In this document: piece by piece, positions 45,700 through 58,340 of the stretch
How positions within the stretch are numbered: the stretch's first letter is position 1
Layout of the letters: each line of letters starts with the position of its first letter
Assembly: GCA_951217055.1 (NCBI GenBank)
Contig: OX578282.1
Coordinates: forward strand, 42,646,329 to 42,710,328
Origin: Gerris lacustris
Taxonomy: Eukaryota > Arthropoda > Insecta > Hemiptera > Gerridae
Direction: 5' to 3'
Length of the DNA stretch: 64,000 bases
Translations under genes and position numbers: made by a program
Notes under the pieces: model-generated
The model's database searches: none
What the model was told of the DNA's origin: nothing
Seen by the model: only the letters and a program-made list of their open reading frames with translations

Positions 45700-46103
45700 T
45701 TTATATTATTTTATTTTAATAATATTGAAGTAGTTTAATTTTTCAGTATAATACCTATGTATACATTTACATTTTGATGTAAATAAAAATTGCTTTTGCC
45801 CAAGAATAAAATAGAGAATTTTGGGAATAAACAGGATTTCAGAAGATTTAAGCCATACAAAGCTCAAAAATAATTTATAGTTATCATCGAATTAGGAAAT
45901 ATCTGATATTCTGCATATTTTTTAGTCTCACAGCTCTTGGCAATCACACAAGAATACTTGATATAAAAGAATAAAATATTTTTATTATATATATTTTTTT
46001 AAAAACCCACCAAAAAACCCGGGGAAATTAACATGGGTTTTTTTCATTTTACCCGGGTGGGTTTTTTAATATTCCCCACCCAGGTGCCAACCCTGCTTCT
46101 AAT

Positions 46104-46678
46104 GTGATCCAGTTTAATTTATTTTAGATTTTTTATTCTTGTTGGGACACAAATATTTTCCCTCCAACTATCTATCTGGACTAGTTAAAATGAAATCCCA
46201 TGTTGAGTGGACCGAAACATTAACTACTTCGGAAAAACATACAAAGTTTAACAAAAACCACTAAAGCTACAAACTAGGATCCCTACGAGTCATTAACCAC
46301 ATAAAAAAATCCTTCCTAGACATTGTGCTAACTCGACATAAAACCATTAACAAACCAGGCCACATTTATCACCACCCACACGCTAGATACCACGAAAAAG
46401 AAAACTAGAGATATCATGCATCAAAAGACAAATCTACTGCTTTTCGGTAACAATTTTTTTTTAATGACTTTTCTTTAACAACATAAAATTATCTTCCATT
46501 TTGTCCTGAAATGCCATAACAGTAGTTTTATAAAATATTTTTACCGATAAAATTTTGTATTTTTCCTCTAATAAAAACGAATACGTAGTTAAAAGAAAAA
46601 AATACAAACATAAAGAAATGAGTAGAAGCTAAAAATTAAATATTGTTTTCTCATTTTATATAATTCATACTAATACAA
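46104..46678. other. Unannotated AT-rich DNA
   Basis: Nothing recognised. Confidence 0.3.
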
Positions 46679-47020
46679 ATAGACTGCCAATTAGTGTGGC
46701 ACATAGCTTCATCGCGTCCTATTTTTATTATTAATGATGTTATGCTGTTGGTACAATGGGTTGTTATTGACTAAATTTAATTTCAAAGGTTGAAACTTAT
46801 ATGAGACTAACAATGAAGTAATTATGATCTATCACCTAAATATTTTTACAGTCGGAGGAGCAGGTTTCAAATGTAGGACAGTCCAAAGTCCGTCCGACAG
46901 ACACGGAACCAAAAATATTTCCTTACTCAGACAGAATTTTGGAGACGAAGACATAAATTATGTTCGTTCTTCAGAACGATCGCAATGCTTTCGTAATCTT
47001 CTGTAAGCTCGGAACCAAAA
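46679..47020 (+). repeat. R1 copy, forward, internally deleted and diverged
   Basis: AGACTGCCAATTAGTGTGGC at the start and GTAAGCTCGGAACCAAAA at the end; monomer 1 and most spacers are missing. Confidence 0.7.
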
Positions 47021-47524
47021 AATCAAAGAAAAACTATAATAATAAATGTAAAACTCAAGAAAGTTGGCCTTTTGTTTGATGCTAAATCAAAACTCAATAC
47101 AATTTAAAAAATAAGGATGCAAAGAAGTGGTAATTTCCTAATGCGTAACATTTACATTGTAAAGATCAAGAGTTTTCTTTGCTTCAAACAAAAACACATG
47201 TTTCTTCGTTATCTTCCCACACCGTTCAACCACAATGCAAACAAGTTCAAACTAAATTGCAAGGTAAAAAGAATTATATAACTTGAGAAAAAATAAAAAT
47301 ACAAAATGTTTGATTATCTCAATCGTGTTTTCTTCCAACTCTAAGATAAAATGGGGAGTATGATGTAAAAGTTATTTTTTAAAATTTAGATTTGAGATGG
47401 CTCAGCAGTATATAAACTATTAAAAGTACTTCTTGATCATGTGATGAATAATATCGTCTACCTGATGATGGCCAACTAAATTGATCAATATCGGTCTGTA
47501 TATTTTATTAGCTATAATTATATT
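47021..47524. other. Unannotated AT-rich DNA
   Basis: Nothing recognised. Confidence 0.3.
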
Positions 47525-48142
47525 GGCTTCCGAGGTTACCGAAGGCGACGGAAGCTATGAGATCGTTCTAAAGAACGAAAATATTTTATGTCTCCGATTT
47601 CAAAAATTCCAACAGACATAAATCGGTTTTAGACATCAGGGAAAATTTTTGGTTCCGTTTCTGTATGTCTGTCGCTCAATTTTTGCGAACCAACATATCT
47701 TAAAAACTACACGTCCGATTTTAATGAAATGTATATGAACGGTCATAATTAGCCTATTGTTGGTCCCATATAAGTTTCAACCTTCTGCGTCTATTTGTTT
47801 CTCTTGAATATGTGCACAAACATACATATATTTACACCTTTATCTTCAATAGTACTCATATGATTTTTATAAAATTTTGATGCTTTGTTGAAAGTAGACC
47901 GCAAATAGCAACCAGATTAATTTAAACCGTCTGTCCTCTATAACTTTTGCTTAATTGATACTTTCATTAAAAAATTTCTTATTAATCATTCATGTAAAAA
48001 ATCAAGACAATTTTAACGTATTAAAAAGAACGGGGAAAAGCAATTACATAAATTAGACAATAATGGCTTGTAGAAGCATAAAATCAATAAATAATGTGAT
48101 AGAATGTGAGGAAGCTGTGCTTCACAAATTGGCAGTCTATTT
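47525..48142 (-). repeat. R1 copy, reverse, full length
   Basis: It starts at the hairpin (GCTTCCGAGGTTACCGAAGG, with CGGAAGC) and ends AATTGGCAGTCTATT. Both monomers are present (CTACACGTCCGATTTTAATG and CATATGATTTTTATAAAATT). Confidence 0.8.
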
Positions 48143-49718
48143 TGAGTTTAATCACTTTCAGTAAATGTCCAAAAAACTCAAATGATGGATGATGGAAATA
48201 ACTAATCTCCTACTAAAAATGGCAACGCCCTGTCTATTACATGGTTGTGTACTTTTTGATGGAATAAGAATCTATTGATATATATATATCAACGTTATGA
48301 GGGAAAGAAAAATTATAACATCACAATCAATTACTCTATTTCCATAAAATTATAATTTTTTAAGTTACACGGTAGATAGGTAAGAAGATGCTACAGGTGT
48401 GCAAATGTAAGAACGCGGAAGGGGAAAAGATGTTAAGAATAGTGGCTGACTCGATCTAGTCAGTGGATCACGAGTTCAGTTATAATACAGACTGCAGTGT
48501 CTGCAGAGTTTAGTTCTATACAAGGGAGAGATGTTCCAACTCAAGGCTTGACTCTGCATGCACAATGTATTCTCTGCATAGTTTCACTTGAACTAATACA
48601 TCATGCAACAGAGTTGCATCTTCTAATCACGGTCTACCTTCCTTACTATATACGTATAGGAAAATATCTAGATCTTTACATGATTCTTCAACTAGGAATC
48701 TACATATATATTTTTTTACCATTTAAATCTATAGATAAAAAATGACATGCAACAAGCACAATGCAATTAAAATAGATCGTGTACCTATCATACGTAACAA
48801 AAAGATAAATCTTGATCAAATACAGTTAGGAGCTCATTTCTTTGAGAATGGTAGTCACAATGAGTTTGAAATATCGTGTTCAAAGACTCTCTTCCGAAAG
48901 ACAGATTCGTCTATGTCTATATCAATACGTTAGAATCTTCTTGGATTCGCCTGGATCGTCCTCAATTCGACAGACAGAATTGAGATAAGAGTAAATTCTC
49001 TTATAGAAATAAACACGACTATTGATTAATGGAACTTATCCTTATGTGATCTCTGGGATAAGTATAATCACGCAGAAATAATTATTTCAATGAAACTAAT
49101 ATTGATTCAAAAACACTATTACTTCGCATTGGATACAATTAGATATACTGCAAATTTTACTTCAAAAATAAATTATATTCATTACCTATTTCTTTTAACC
49201 TAAATCTATTGATTTTAATAATATTATATCCCGATTAAAACATTTTATTACAATTATCTCATACTAAACTTTCTAGTGTTTTTTCTTCCCTGTTAGGAGG
49301 TATCTAATGCCAAGGGTGTTACTGTGTGAAGTATACACTTCAAAATAGCATATAAAAACACATGTTTATAGGTAGACTCAAAGATAGTTGGTTTTTAGTA
49401 GTGAGAAATTGCGTTCAGACAGTTTCCTGGGTAAAACCTTATTGCGTATTGTGAAAACAACTAGATAATTAATGCACATGAACTTACATTATTATGTGCA
49501 CAATTGAATCCGACTTCTTTGGATTTCACCAGCACAATACAACTTACATTTTATTGTAATGATTACTTAATTTTTATTTTATTATTAAGGTAATTTTTAC
49601 CACGGTTTACTTTCATACACTCATGCGTTATGCATATTCACTTTTATGGTTTCTAGGATATAGGATTACAATAGTACATGAGGAAATTAATTAATATTAA
49701 TAATTACTTTGTATTGAT
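48143..49718. other. Unannotated AT-rich DNA
   Basis: No gene accepted. Two slightly overlapping frames (48497-48745, 48742-48933, +) show no recognisable protein. Confidence 0.3.
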
Positions 49719-49962
49719 TCTGAGCGTACCGAAGGTACCAAATGCAATGTGGTCATTCAGAAGTAATTTCTATTGTCTACGATTCGACAGAAATCCGCTT
49801 CAGACGTTAGGAAACACTGTTGATCAGTTGATTTTCACACAAATCTATAAGTTTGAAGAAATTTTGATGGTTTGTCGGTAGGAGCCCATATTGGTCAGAA
49901 TATATTAATTTCAATTATGAGGCTGCGATGAAGTCAACCGCCGCACTAATTAGCAGACTATG
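49719..49962 (-). repeat. R1 copy, reverse, old and deleted
   Basis: GAGCGTACCGAAGGTACC, GACAGAAATCCGCTTCAGAC, TTGATGGTTTGTCGG and CACTAATTAGCAGACTA are diverged R1 blocks in the right order. One monomer is missing. Confidence 0.6.
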
Positions 49963-52123
49963 TTATTGATGTAATAAAGTATCCCTTTAAACATCTTTAA
50001 AATTAGACCATTAGTACAACTAACATTAATAAATAGATCGAAATTATCATAACATTCAAATTGTATCTTACCTTGTGTAACTGAACCGAACCAATGTAAT
50101 CTGAACTTCAAGATTATATACGAGAATTGAGAAGCATTCGTCGTTAGTATTCTTTTTTAAACAAATAGAAACATGTAAGTATAAATCTAGCATCTTGAGA
50201 TAAAGTGTTCTGAATTTATCGTGGCTAACGAGAAAGTGTAGCAAATTTAAGCAAACAGATTGTGAAGATGGTCAAATCGTGAAATGTCAGATCTCACTAT
50301 TATAATAAGGTAAAGTGCGAGAAAGTAACAGCATAACAGACTGAACATAGTTACTTATTTAAGTAGTACAGTGAATTTCCACACACTTAAAAACAACAGT
50401 CAACATTTCCTAAGGTTTAGTTTTGTTACATCATTTTATAGTTCATAGAAAGCGATTTGAATGGTTTAGTAATAAAACTTATTTGATTACTTATATATTT
50501 ATTGACTCATTTGATTTGATCTTATAGGTTCCAAGCCTAAATAATTTAATATGTATGTTAAACATATTAACATTTATCTTCTTTCATCTCGAGCTCGTAT
50601 GGTTTATAATACCTTCTCCTTTAAGATATTCCTTCAATGACGATGTCATTTAATTTTGCACCCTTTGACAGAAAATTAATTGATTGCATTTCTAACATAA
50701 TTGGATGATTCGAGTCCATCATACATCTTAACATCGTGAGTTCGTATCGTTTATTACAGCTTGTTAAAGTTTTCCAATTAATTACCTGGTTATTCTACTA
50801 TTTACAAACGAAATAGTTAAACACTTTGACAGAATATTAAGAGTCCCACTTTGCCAATCACTTTGTAGATTATCATTGCATTCTTCTTTGCTTAATGTAT
50901 TCCGTCAGAGGAATTTCTTTTTACAATTTTTTAGTTCACATATAGTTAATCTGGTCTTATCTTCAGCTGGATTGTATACACGCTTCTAATCCAAGGCAAT
51001 ACAGCTTGCAAAATAAAAGTTGCAAGTTTGTCCGCGTTTCTTTAATACATCAGCCGAAAAAGTTTTTAATTTGAAAGAACGGGAAAGTAAAAAATAATGG
51101 AGAGGGGAGCACATTAGAGCTCGAGATTTTGGCCGTTTGTAGGACGCGCTAACTATGCAATCAAAAATATCACTGAAGGAAAGGCTTCGCCCTAAGGATA
51201 ACAGGCCTAGTAGTTTTATTTTTCCTCTCACCCATATTGGCCAATCTGAATTTCAAAATTGGCTGGAGTATAAATGTGTTTATATTCCATATATTTTCAA
51301 CAAGACTTTGGTTTTGATCAGGGCTCATGTTCATCTTAAGCTTTTTTCTAGAGTCAAGAGGATAATTTGGAAATAAAAGTGGCAATTTAAATTATGAAGT
51401 ATTTAATTGAATTATCACTTTGGCTCGGCGCATCGAAGCATCATTAGCAAGCACTGTCTTAAGTTCAATAAATGCAAAAGATATAATATCACTTCGTCAC
51501 TTGGTTAGCAAGTATCTAAAATAATCAATTTGCCTATTAAACCATTTAAGACTTCAAAGTCTTAATTATATAGCAGCTTTCGGGCTTTTATAGAGGACGA
51601 TTATGAAAGAAATCGAGTTATATTTATAAAATAATTAATAAAATATAATAATAATATAGAATTGTTAGTCTACATTATGTGAGATACCGCAAGATTGATA
51701 TTAGTCTTACAAATAATGTAGACTCATCTTTCTCCCATTAATTTCAATTCTCTTTTGTTTTAATGATGGCCTTATAATCAGTATATATAAAATATACAAG
51801 TACCAACTATATTACGCGAAGAGACAACATCTTTGAATGCTTTAAGAGTATCTTCAATGACAATCTCTTAACTTATAATGAATTAACCTTTGTTGCGTTA
51901 GAAAGATGATTATAGTTCCTCAAACGTTCACCTAATGGGAAATAAGCCTTATCGCGACTGTGATCTTATCAAATGCTATGGTTATTGGTTCCGCATATTC
52001 GTATGTGACTATCTTATATCTACTCCAGATATTTAATTTTAGTTTTATTTATTTAATTAATTTCTTCTAAGAGCATAAATGCAAATTAACATTCAGCATT
52101 TAATCAGTAGCTGTTAAGATACA
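49963..52123. other. Unannotated AT-rich DNA
   Basis: No gene accepted. 51578-51612 (minus) is a very diverged Penelope-type arm (CCCGAAAGCTGCT without CTGATGA). A short inverted repeat, GTCTACATTAT/ATAATGTAGAC, lies at 51668-51722. Opposed frames at 50986-51385 are not recognised. Confidence 0.3.
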
Positions 52124-52127
52124 TATA

Positions 52128-52764
52128 CAGGGTGGTCCAAAATTCTCCCCCCCCCTCTTAATTTTTGAACGGTTTGAGATAACTCAATGAAAATTTAGGG
52201 ATCCGTACCATGTAAAGGAAAGTTGGTGCCCCCATGGAAGGGACAACACCCACTTTGCCCCCAGGCCACCCAACTTCAAAATTTCAAATTGGAGTGTATA
52301 TTTTTGATAACATATTTGGATTCTACGGTGAAAAATTATAACATTTTCCTTGAAACTTTTTTTTATCTCCTATATTTTGCCCCCTATAGGGGGGCAAAGA
52401 TAGAGAAATAACACTTCCGAAAATAGTTAAAAAATACACTGCCAATTAGTGTGGCACATAGCTTCCTCGCATCCTATCATGTACTTTATTGTTATATTAA
52501 CATTAAAGTTTTATTACTTTATTGTTATATTGTTTATTGTGTAAGAACAATTATTTGATTTTTTTCCCGACCGAAAATTCCAATTTTAAATTTGAAGTTC
52601 TCGTTTACGCGACCGCTGCGCGTGAACGCTTGAACGGATAACGTTGTCCAACGAACTCGACCTGAGCATTGGTAAAATAAACATGTCTACCAAATTTCAT
52701 CAAAATCGGGCAACATTTACTCAAGTTATCGTCGCACGTTTCACGATTCGCGGACACACAGACC

Positions 52765-52808
<44 letters not shown>

Positions 52809-53110
52809 CGGAACCAAAAATGTTCCCTGATGTCTGAAACAGATTTCTGTCTTGGAATTTTTAAAATCGGAGGCATAAAACTTTTTTGTTCCCAAAAGTG
52901 AACACAATGCTTCCGTTACCTTCGGTAAGCTCGGAAGCAATAACACTTATATCGTTTTAAATCTAAACAGTTTGAAATAAATTAATGAAACTTGGGGGAT
53001 CCGTACCATGTAAAGGGAAGTGTGTATTCGCCCACTCGCGTACTAAGGGCAACCACGCATTTTGATCAAAAGTCAAGAGGGGGAGGGGGAGACTTTTGAA
53101 CCACCTCGTG
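52128..53110. mobile_element. Mariner-like MITE interrupted by the R1/R3 chimera
   Basis: CAGGGTGGTCCAAAATTCTC with CCCCCC at the left is the inverse of GGGGGAGACTTTTGAACCAC ending CTCGTG at the right, flanked by TA. GGATCCGTACCATGTAAAGG occurs near both ends as a direct repeat (52199, 52999). Removing the inserted 52417-52938 leaves about 460 bp without coding capacity. Confidence 0.6.
52417..52938 (+). repeat. R1/R3 chimeric element
   Basis: The 5' end is R1 (CTGCCAATTAGTGTGGCACA, then CATGTACTTTATTG). The core, about 52575-52752, is the inverse of the R3 left part (AACGGATAACGTTGTC, CTCAAGTTATCGTC). The 3' end is the R1 tail with its hairpin. AATAACACTT occurs at 52407-52416 and again at 52939-52948, a likely target duplication. 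GACA microsatellite at 52764-52808. Open frames across it are shadows. Confidence 0.75.
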
Positions 53111-54035
53111 TATATTTATGAGCACTAAAGCAATAATTATGTATATTGTTTTGGGTCATGAGAAGTATGCTTGCAGATTATACTATGACTTTAACGGTGA
53201 CTCAACATTATATGTTGAGTCCAATAACGAATTATGAGACGCTATACGAAGATCTCTTTGTGTTTCTATTTTAACCTCTTAATCAATATATTAATTTAAA
53301 GAAAATTATTAATTAAGTTTTATCAACTTTCAAGGTCTTTTCTATTTCGAAATAATAAGCCGAATTGTACAATACTTTTGTTAAACTTGTTTCTCAATAA
53401 ATTGTTATTGTGGTTTGAAAGCAACAAAAAAAACATAAACTTATCGCAGAGATGGATAAAACAAAACAAAGTTTTAAATACTTCACGTTTTGTATCTGAT
53501 TATAAGGATGAATTCTATTGTTTTATTCAAATGGATTCACCGCTTTTAAAGGTAGATTGTCGCGATTCAATCTAATAATAAATCTTGTTATAATTTAATC
53601 GAGTCGGAAATCGTCGATTTCTTGTCAAATTTATCGAATACTCGATTAAAAAAAATCTTAATTTGAAACCAGATGTGAACACAGTTTATATAGTCTCAAC
53701 ATAAAATAGATGAAGACAAGTTGTGTGATTCATTATTATTCAGCCTTTAGCGCTGACTTAACTAAATACTTAATTGAAACACGAAGTCAGCTGATTTTCT
53801 TTCAATATTCATCTTCTGTTTCGTAATTTTACAATATTACAGTGTGTTATGTGGATTAGCCAAGCATTACGCAAATATTAGGGGATTTGAGTAAGTAGTA
53901 GACATGTTCTTTGTTTTTATTTTATTTTAGGAAATATAAAATCAATTATGCGAAATTTCATGTCATAATAATGAAACATCATGTGTTTAACAAATATAAA
54001 CAAGGTAACAAAATAAAATGCTGTGTTTATATTAA
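53111..54035. other. Unannotated AT-rich DNA
   Basis: No gene accepted; the frame at 53378-53575 is not recognised. Confidence 0.3.
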
Positions 54036-54218
54036 CAAATTTTTCAGTAGAGACATTTTAAGATTTTTTTTGTAATAAAAAAATTACATACAGACCAAGG
54101 ATAGTGTTTCAAGTAATAAAATAAATTACTATCATTAAGATAGAAATTATCCTTGGTCTGTTTGTAATTATTTTAATACAAAAAAAAAAATATTAAAATG
54201 TCTCTACTGAAAAATTTG
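54036..54218. repeat. Foldback MITE, 183 bp
   Basis: CAAATTTTTCAGTAGAGACA at the left is the inverse of TGTCTCTACTGAAAAATTTG at the right; ACAGACCAAGGATA and its inverse TATCCTTGGTCTG lie further in. Arms are about 75 bp with differences mainly in the A/T runs. No target duplication stands out. Confidence 0.8.
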
Positions 54219-54673
54219 CTTTTGTGACACAGTTTACCCCTGGGATGCTGATATATTCATATCTTGCAAGATGAAAGAACACTATTAGTTCATTCTTTCT
54301 ATAATTCACCTCCACCACTGTATAACCGAATTCGATTTCTGAATTGTGACAGTAATGGTTTACAAGTTTTAACATAAATAGTTTCAGAAATTCTTTGTCA
54401 AATCATAAAGTAGCCTCCTCTAGTCACCTTCATTCATCACATGTAAATTTTTAAAATATGAAACATCTCCAGGCAAATGCTTTTGTTGGGTTTTGATAAT
54501 GACCGAAGTATATAAGTTAATCCAAAAAATCATTAAATAAGGCAATCGATCCATCATATTTTATAGGGAATACTATGTAAATTAATATTTTTTTGATAAA
54601 TTTTAAATATACGAAAGATTAAGTTAAGAAATCAAAAATATAAGGTCTCCTACATTCTTAATAGTAAGAAAAA
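54219..54673. other. Unannotated DNA with an exon-like minus frame
   Basis: 54235-54375 (minus) reads MLKLVNHYCHNSEIEFGYTV, then VNYRKNELIVFFHLARYEYI, and meets GGGTAAAC, a possible donor, near 54236. Composition is less biased than the flanks, but no family is recognised. Confidence 0.2.
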
Positions 54674-55207
54674 ATTGGTCAGAGACAACTCAGACAAACT
54701 TTCTTATATATAGGAGTTCATAATTACTTAGCCCAGTGTTTTCCATTTATTAGTTTTTTGAATTTTTTGAGTTGGTAGAATTAATTATTATTGAACATTT
54801 CATCAAAATGTATCATAAAAATAACTTCTACTCGGCGGAGCCTCTCTCCGCGTTAAAAGCTATTTTTTAAGGATCTAAACTACATTTCAGAATTTTAGGA
54901 ATTGTTTTCGAGAAATATTTTTTTTTCACGTATTTACAGAGTTTTTAGGGGGCAGCACCCCCAAATTTGGTGCTAAAATTCATTTCTCGATTTCGCCTCG
55001 GGGTATGATTTTTCTAAACAGGTATGCCAAATTTCGTCAAAATCGGCTCAGTAGTCTGTAGCCAGAGCCCAGGCGACAGATGACAGACAGTCATTTTTTA
55101 AAAAACACTTTTTTGGACTCAGGGGACCTCAAAACGTGTAAAGCCATCAAAATATCAAAATCAAAGTTTCGCGCCATCATAATACTTTCTCTTTATATGA
55201 GGAAGTA
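54674..55207 (+). repeat. R2 copy 4, degraded
   Basis: The ends are intact (TTGGTCAGAGACAACTCAGA; hairpin TACTTTCTC / GAGGAAGTA) but the tRNA-like segment is reduced to GGCGGAGCCTCTCTCCGCG, with box B lost. Confidence 0.75.
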
Positions 55208-56140
55208 ATTAAATCATATTAATGCTACCCTGAACAATCCTACCATCAAAATTGACTTATGTTCCTTCAAAATCGTAACTTATATTTAACAGTAAGGGAG
55301 GAAGCCCATGTATATAATCCTTGTATATAATCTTTTGGTAGCAGCTAAACTTCTTGATAATAGACAATGACTTAAACCAAATTTACAATTTAAAATGTTT
55401 TATTTCCATATTCTTCTACCGCTGAAATACGTAATGTATTATCTTATAAGCATAGGTTACTTAGAGAGTTGTTATTTACTCTTTTAGACATGCAAACCTT
55501 TGAACACTTCAGAAGAAGACTTTCCACTTTTAACGCATTTAAACATCCAACTGAGAGTCACTTAACGCTGTTTTTGAGCTCTAAAAGCCTTCCATTAACC
55601 ATTTTCAACGAGTAACGTCTAACGACCAGTCGAAAGCTTTAAGTTCTTCAAATAATATGAGATATTTTCTATTTTGTTTTTCTAAGAAGTTAGTGAGCCG
55701 ATATAAGGTTATCTACGTTTTTCAAGGAAAATATTTTTTGGAAGGAGAATTATTTTACGTTTTTGGCAAATGTACTTTGATATAAAGGATATTGATTGTC
55801 CTTAAATGAATAAATTTGTCATATATGGTCTGTGTTATTAAATTAGCAAACCGATTATTCTAATTTTTTTCTCATTGACACTCAAACTACCTTAGATCAT
55901 CATAAGATGCCCTTGTTTCCCAACATGCGTTTAATATAGAACAATACGTTTCGCATCAACTGTTTTAAACATTATTGAGTCTGATTTTATCTCTTTTGAT
56001 AACTCGAGTCGACATTAACATTAATTTTCATCGTTTCACGCAATATTTCTATCATATCCGTTGCGTATTATATCAATCAACGTTCAAGATTTACACAATA
56101 TATTCAAAAGATCTTTAGATATAATTTAATTAATTGCATT
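55208..56140. other. Unannotated AT-rich DNA
   Basis: Nothing recognised. Confidence 0.3.
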
Positions 56141-56675
56141 TTGCTTCCGAGCTTACCGAAGGTAACGGAATGAGATCGTACTTAAGATCAAACAATTTTT
56201 TTTATATCCGATTTCAAAAATCCCCAGACAGAAATCCGTTTCAGACATCAGGGAACATTTTTGGTCTACTTTTCTATTTTTGTAAACTAACTTACTTTAA
56301 AAAGTACACTTTTAATTTTAATAAAATTTTGATGGCAGGTCATAATTATTCCATTGTTGGTCCCATATAAGTTTCAACATTTTCTCCCGCATGCTCTATA
56401 AGTTATTTATTAACACCTCTATTTTTATTAACACCTCTGTCTTAAAAAGTATAATAGCAGTAGCCTACAGATTTTCCTTTAATAATTTCAACCATCTGCG
56501 CTCATTATGTTTTGCATAATTGATACTTTTATTCATGTAAAAAATCAAAATAATTTTGATTGATGGGACTGAAAAAAGGGGGAAAAAATTAAATCATTTA
56601 GACAATATTGCGCTGTAAAAACATTACATCATTAAAGTACGTGAGGAAGTTATGTGCTTCACTAATTGGCAGACA
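56141..56675 (-). repeat. R1 copy, reverse
   Basis: It begins TTGCTTCCGAGCTTACCGAA (intact hairpin) and ends CACTAATTGGCAGACAATTT. The second monomer is partly deleted. Confidence 0.8.
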
Positions 56676-57301
56676 ATTTATATCATAATCAATCTCTTTT
56701 CTACTTTGTTTCAAGAAATATCATACAATTTAAGAAATCTTTTCTTTTGCACAGCACCACTTTAATTTTATAAATTGCTGAACTTTTAGTTTTAACTAAT
56801 CTGTTTGATCTTCTTATATTTTTATATAAGAAGCTTTGCAACCTTTTCGTTTCCAGTTCAGTGAATCAGAGAGATATAAGAAACAGACTGAAAGATCTTA
56901 CTTATATTATTAGAAAACACTGACCATACGTATAAATGGCAAAGTTTAAAATGGTATATTCGTGCTTTAGACTAACAACGATTCTTATAATCCATCTATA
57001 TTGATGTTCCAATCTATATTGTTGTTCCAATCTATATTGTTGTTCTCATAGTAAAAATATGCAATGGGGGAATTGAAATAACGTGTCAGTTTGAATGAAC
57101 GTGCTCTTATAAACCTATAAATTACCTTTGAAGAATGAAAGCCATTTGCCTAGGTTAATATATCTATTAGACGTCCAATACCAGTATACTCTTAGTTTTG
57201 AACGAAGTCTGTAAGAGAAAATATGCTTTAGGTTTTCGGGGCTCCACGACAACGAGTTCTTATCGTCTATAATATTATAATTGCATATTTATATTAATAT
57301 T
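56676..57301. other. Unannotated DNA
   Basis: A short tandem, AATCTATATTGTTGTTCC (18 bp, about three units), lies at 56991-57049. Otherwise nothing recognised. Confidence 0.35.
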
Positions 57302-57976
57302 TTGCTTCCAAGTTACCAAAGGTAACGGAAGCTACGTGATCGTTTTGAAGAACGACAATTTTTTATGTCTCCGATTTTAAAAATTCCAAGACAGAAATCC
57401 ATGTCAGACATTAGGACACATTTTTGGTTCCGTATCTGTCTGTCGGTCTAATGGTCTGTCATTCAATTTCTGCGAACTAAAATATCTAAAAAACTACTCG
57501 CCCCATATTAAATATTTGACTGATGGGAGATCATAATTAGCCCATTTTTTGGTGTCATATAAGTTTCAACCTTCTGCGCCAATTTGTTTCTTTTCCACAT
57601 AAGCACAAACATACATTTATTTACACCCATATCTTCAAAATTACTCGTCTGATTGTAATGAAATTTAGATGGTTTGTCGAAAATAGGCCGCAGATAGCCC
57701 TAGATTAATTTCAATCGTTTTTGCTCTTACAATTTGGCTAAATTGATACTGAAATTTTAAATTCATGTAAAACCAAAACAATTTTGACAGTTTTGATGTT
57801 AGTTTGTCCCTTGAATAGTTAATTATTCAAATGGTTAATTACTCCAAATCAAAGTGGTCGAACTATTAAGGGACAAACTAACTTCAACTTGATTTTTGGT
57901 CTACTAACTAATTTTGTACTCAGGATCATGAAAATCCTATTGTCCACCATAATTGGCGTAGCATGGCCTCTCTCCA

Positions 57977-58008
<32 letters not shown>

Positions 58009-58235
58009 CAAATGCCTATTGCCAAGATATGTCCCGCAGACGAACTTAGCCGACTACATATTGTTAATAGGCACTAAAAGATTAACTTGAACGCAAAATT
58101 CTAGCTTAATGTTAGTCAGACTCCTTTTTTGCACGCTCTTCTAGACTATTAGACAATAATGGCTTATAGAAGCATAAAGTCAATAAAGTACGTGATAGGA
58201 TGCGAGGAAGCTTTGTGCCACACTAATTGGCAGAC
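57302..58235 (-). repeat. R1 copy, reverse, split by R4
   Basis: The first part (57302-57794) runs from the hairpin end to ACAATTTTGACAG. The rest (58147-58235) resumes at TTAGACAATAATGGCTTATA and ends CACTAATTGGCAGACTA. The interruption is R4 copy 2. Confidence 0.8.
57795..58146. repeat. R4 copy 2, nested in R1
   Basis: It begins with an inverted pair, GTTAGTTTGTCCCTTGAATA and its inverse TATTAAGGGACAAACTAAC (57803-57882), then TTTTTGGTCTACTAACTAAT and AACTTAGCCGACTACATATT shared with copy 1. A T-run of 29 lies at 57980-58008. The hairpin end is not evident in copy 1. Confidence 0.6.
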
Positions 58236-58240
58236 TAATT

Positions 58241-58340
58241 AACATGAATTAAAGTATCAATTTAGCAAAAGTTAAAGAGAGCAGACGGTTCAAATTAATA
58301 TGGGGCTATCTGCGGGTTACTTTCAATAAACTATAAAAAT
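58241..58340 (+). repeat. R1 internal fragment, forward
   Basis: ATGAATTAAAGTATCAATTT, GCAGACGGTTCAAATTAAT and GGGCTATCTGCGGGTTACTT are R1 monomer-1 sequence in the opposite orientation to the adjoining copy. Confidence 0.65.

Larger units (their letters stand above)
44658..46095. mobile_element. hAT-type element with nested insertions, 1.44 kb
   Basis: CAGGGTTGGAAAAAACCCGG at the left, TGCCAACCCTG at the right, and CTTCTAAT duplicated exactly (44650-44657, 46096-46103). Subterminal runs of AAACCCGGGTTT type occur at both ends. R2 copy 3 and a mini-Helitron are nested inside; without them the element is roughly 700 bp and has no transposase. Confidence 0.9.

Noticed and set aside
52605..52946. 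Opposed frames rich in CLSV and TDRQ repeats
   Set aside because: They are translations of the GACA microsatellite and the R1/R3 chimera.
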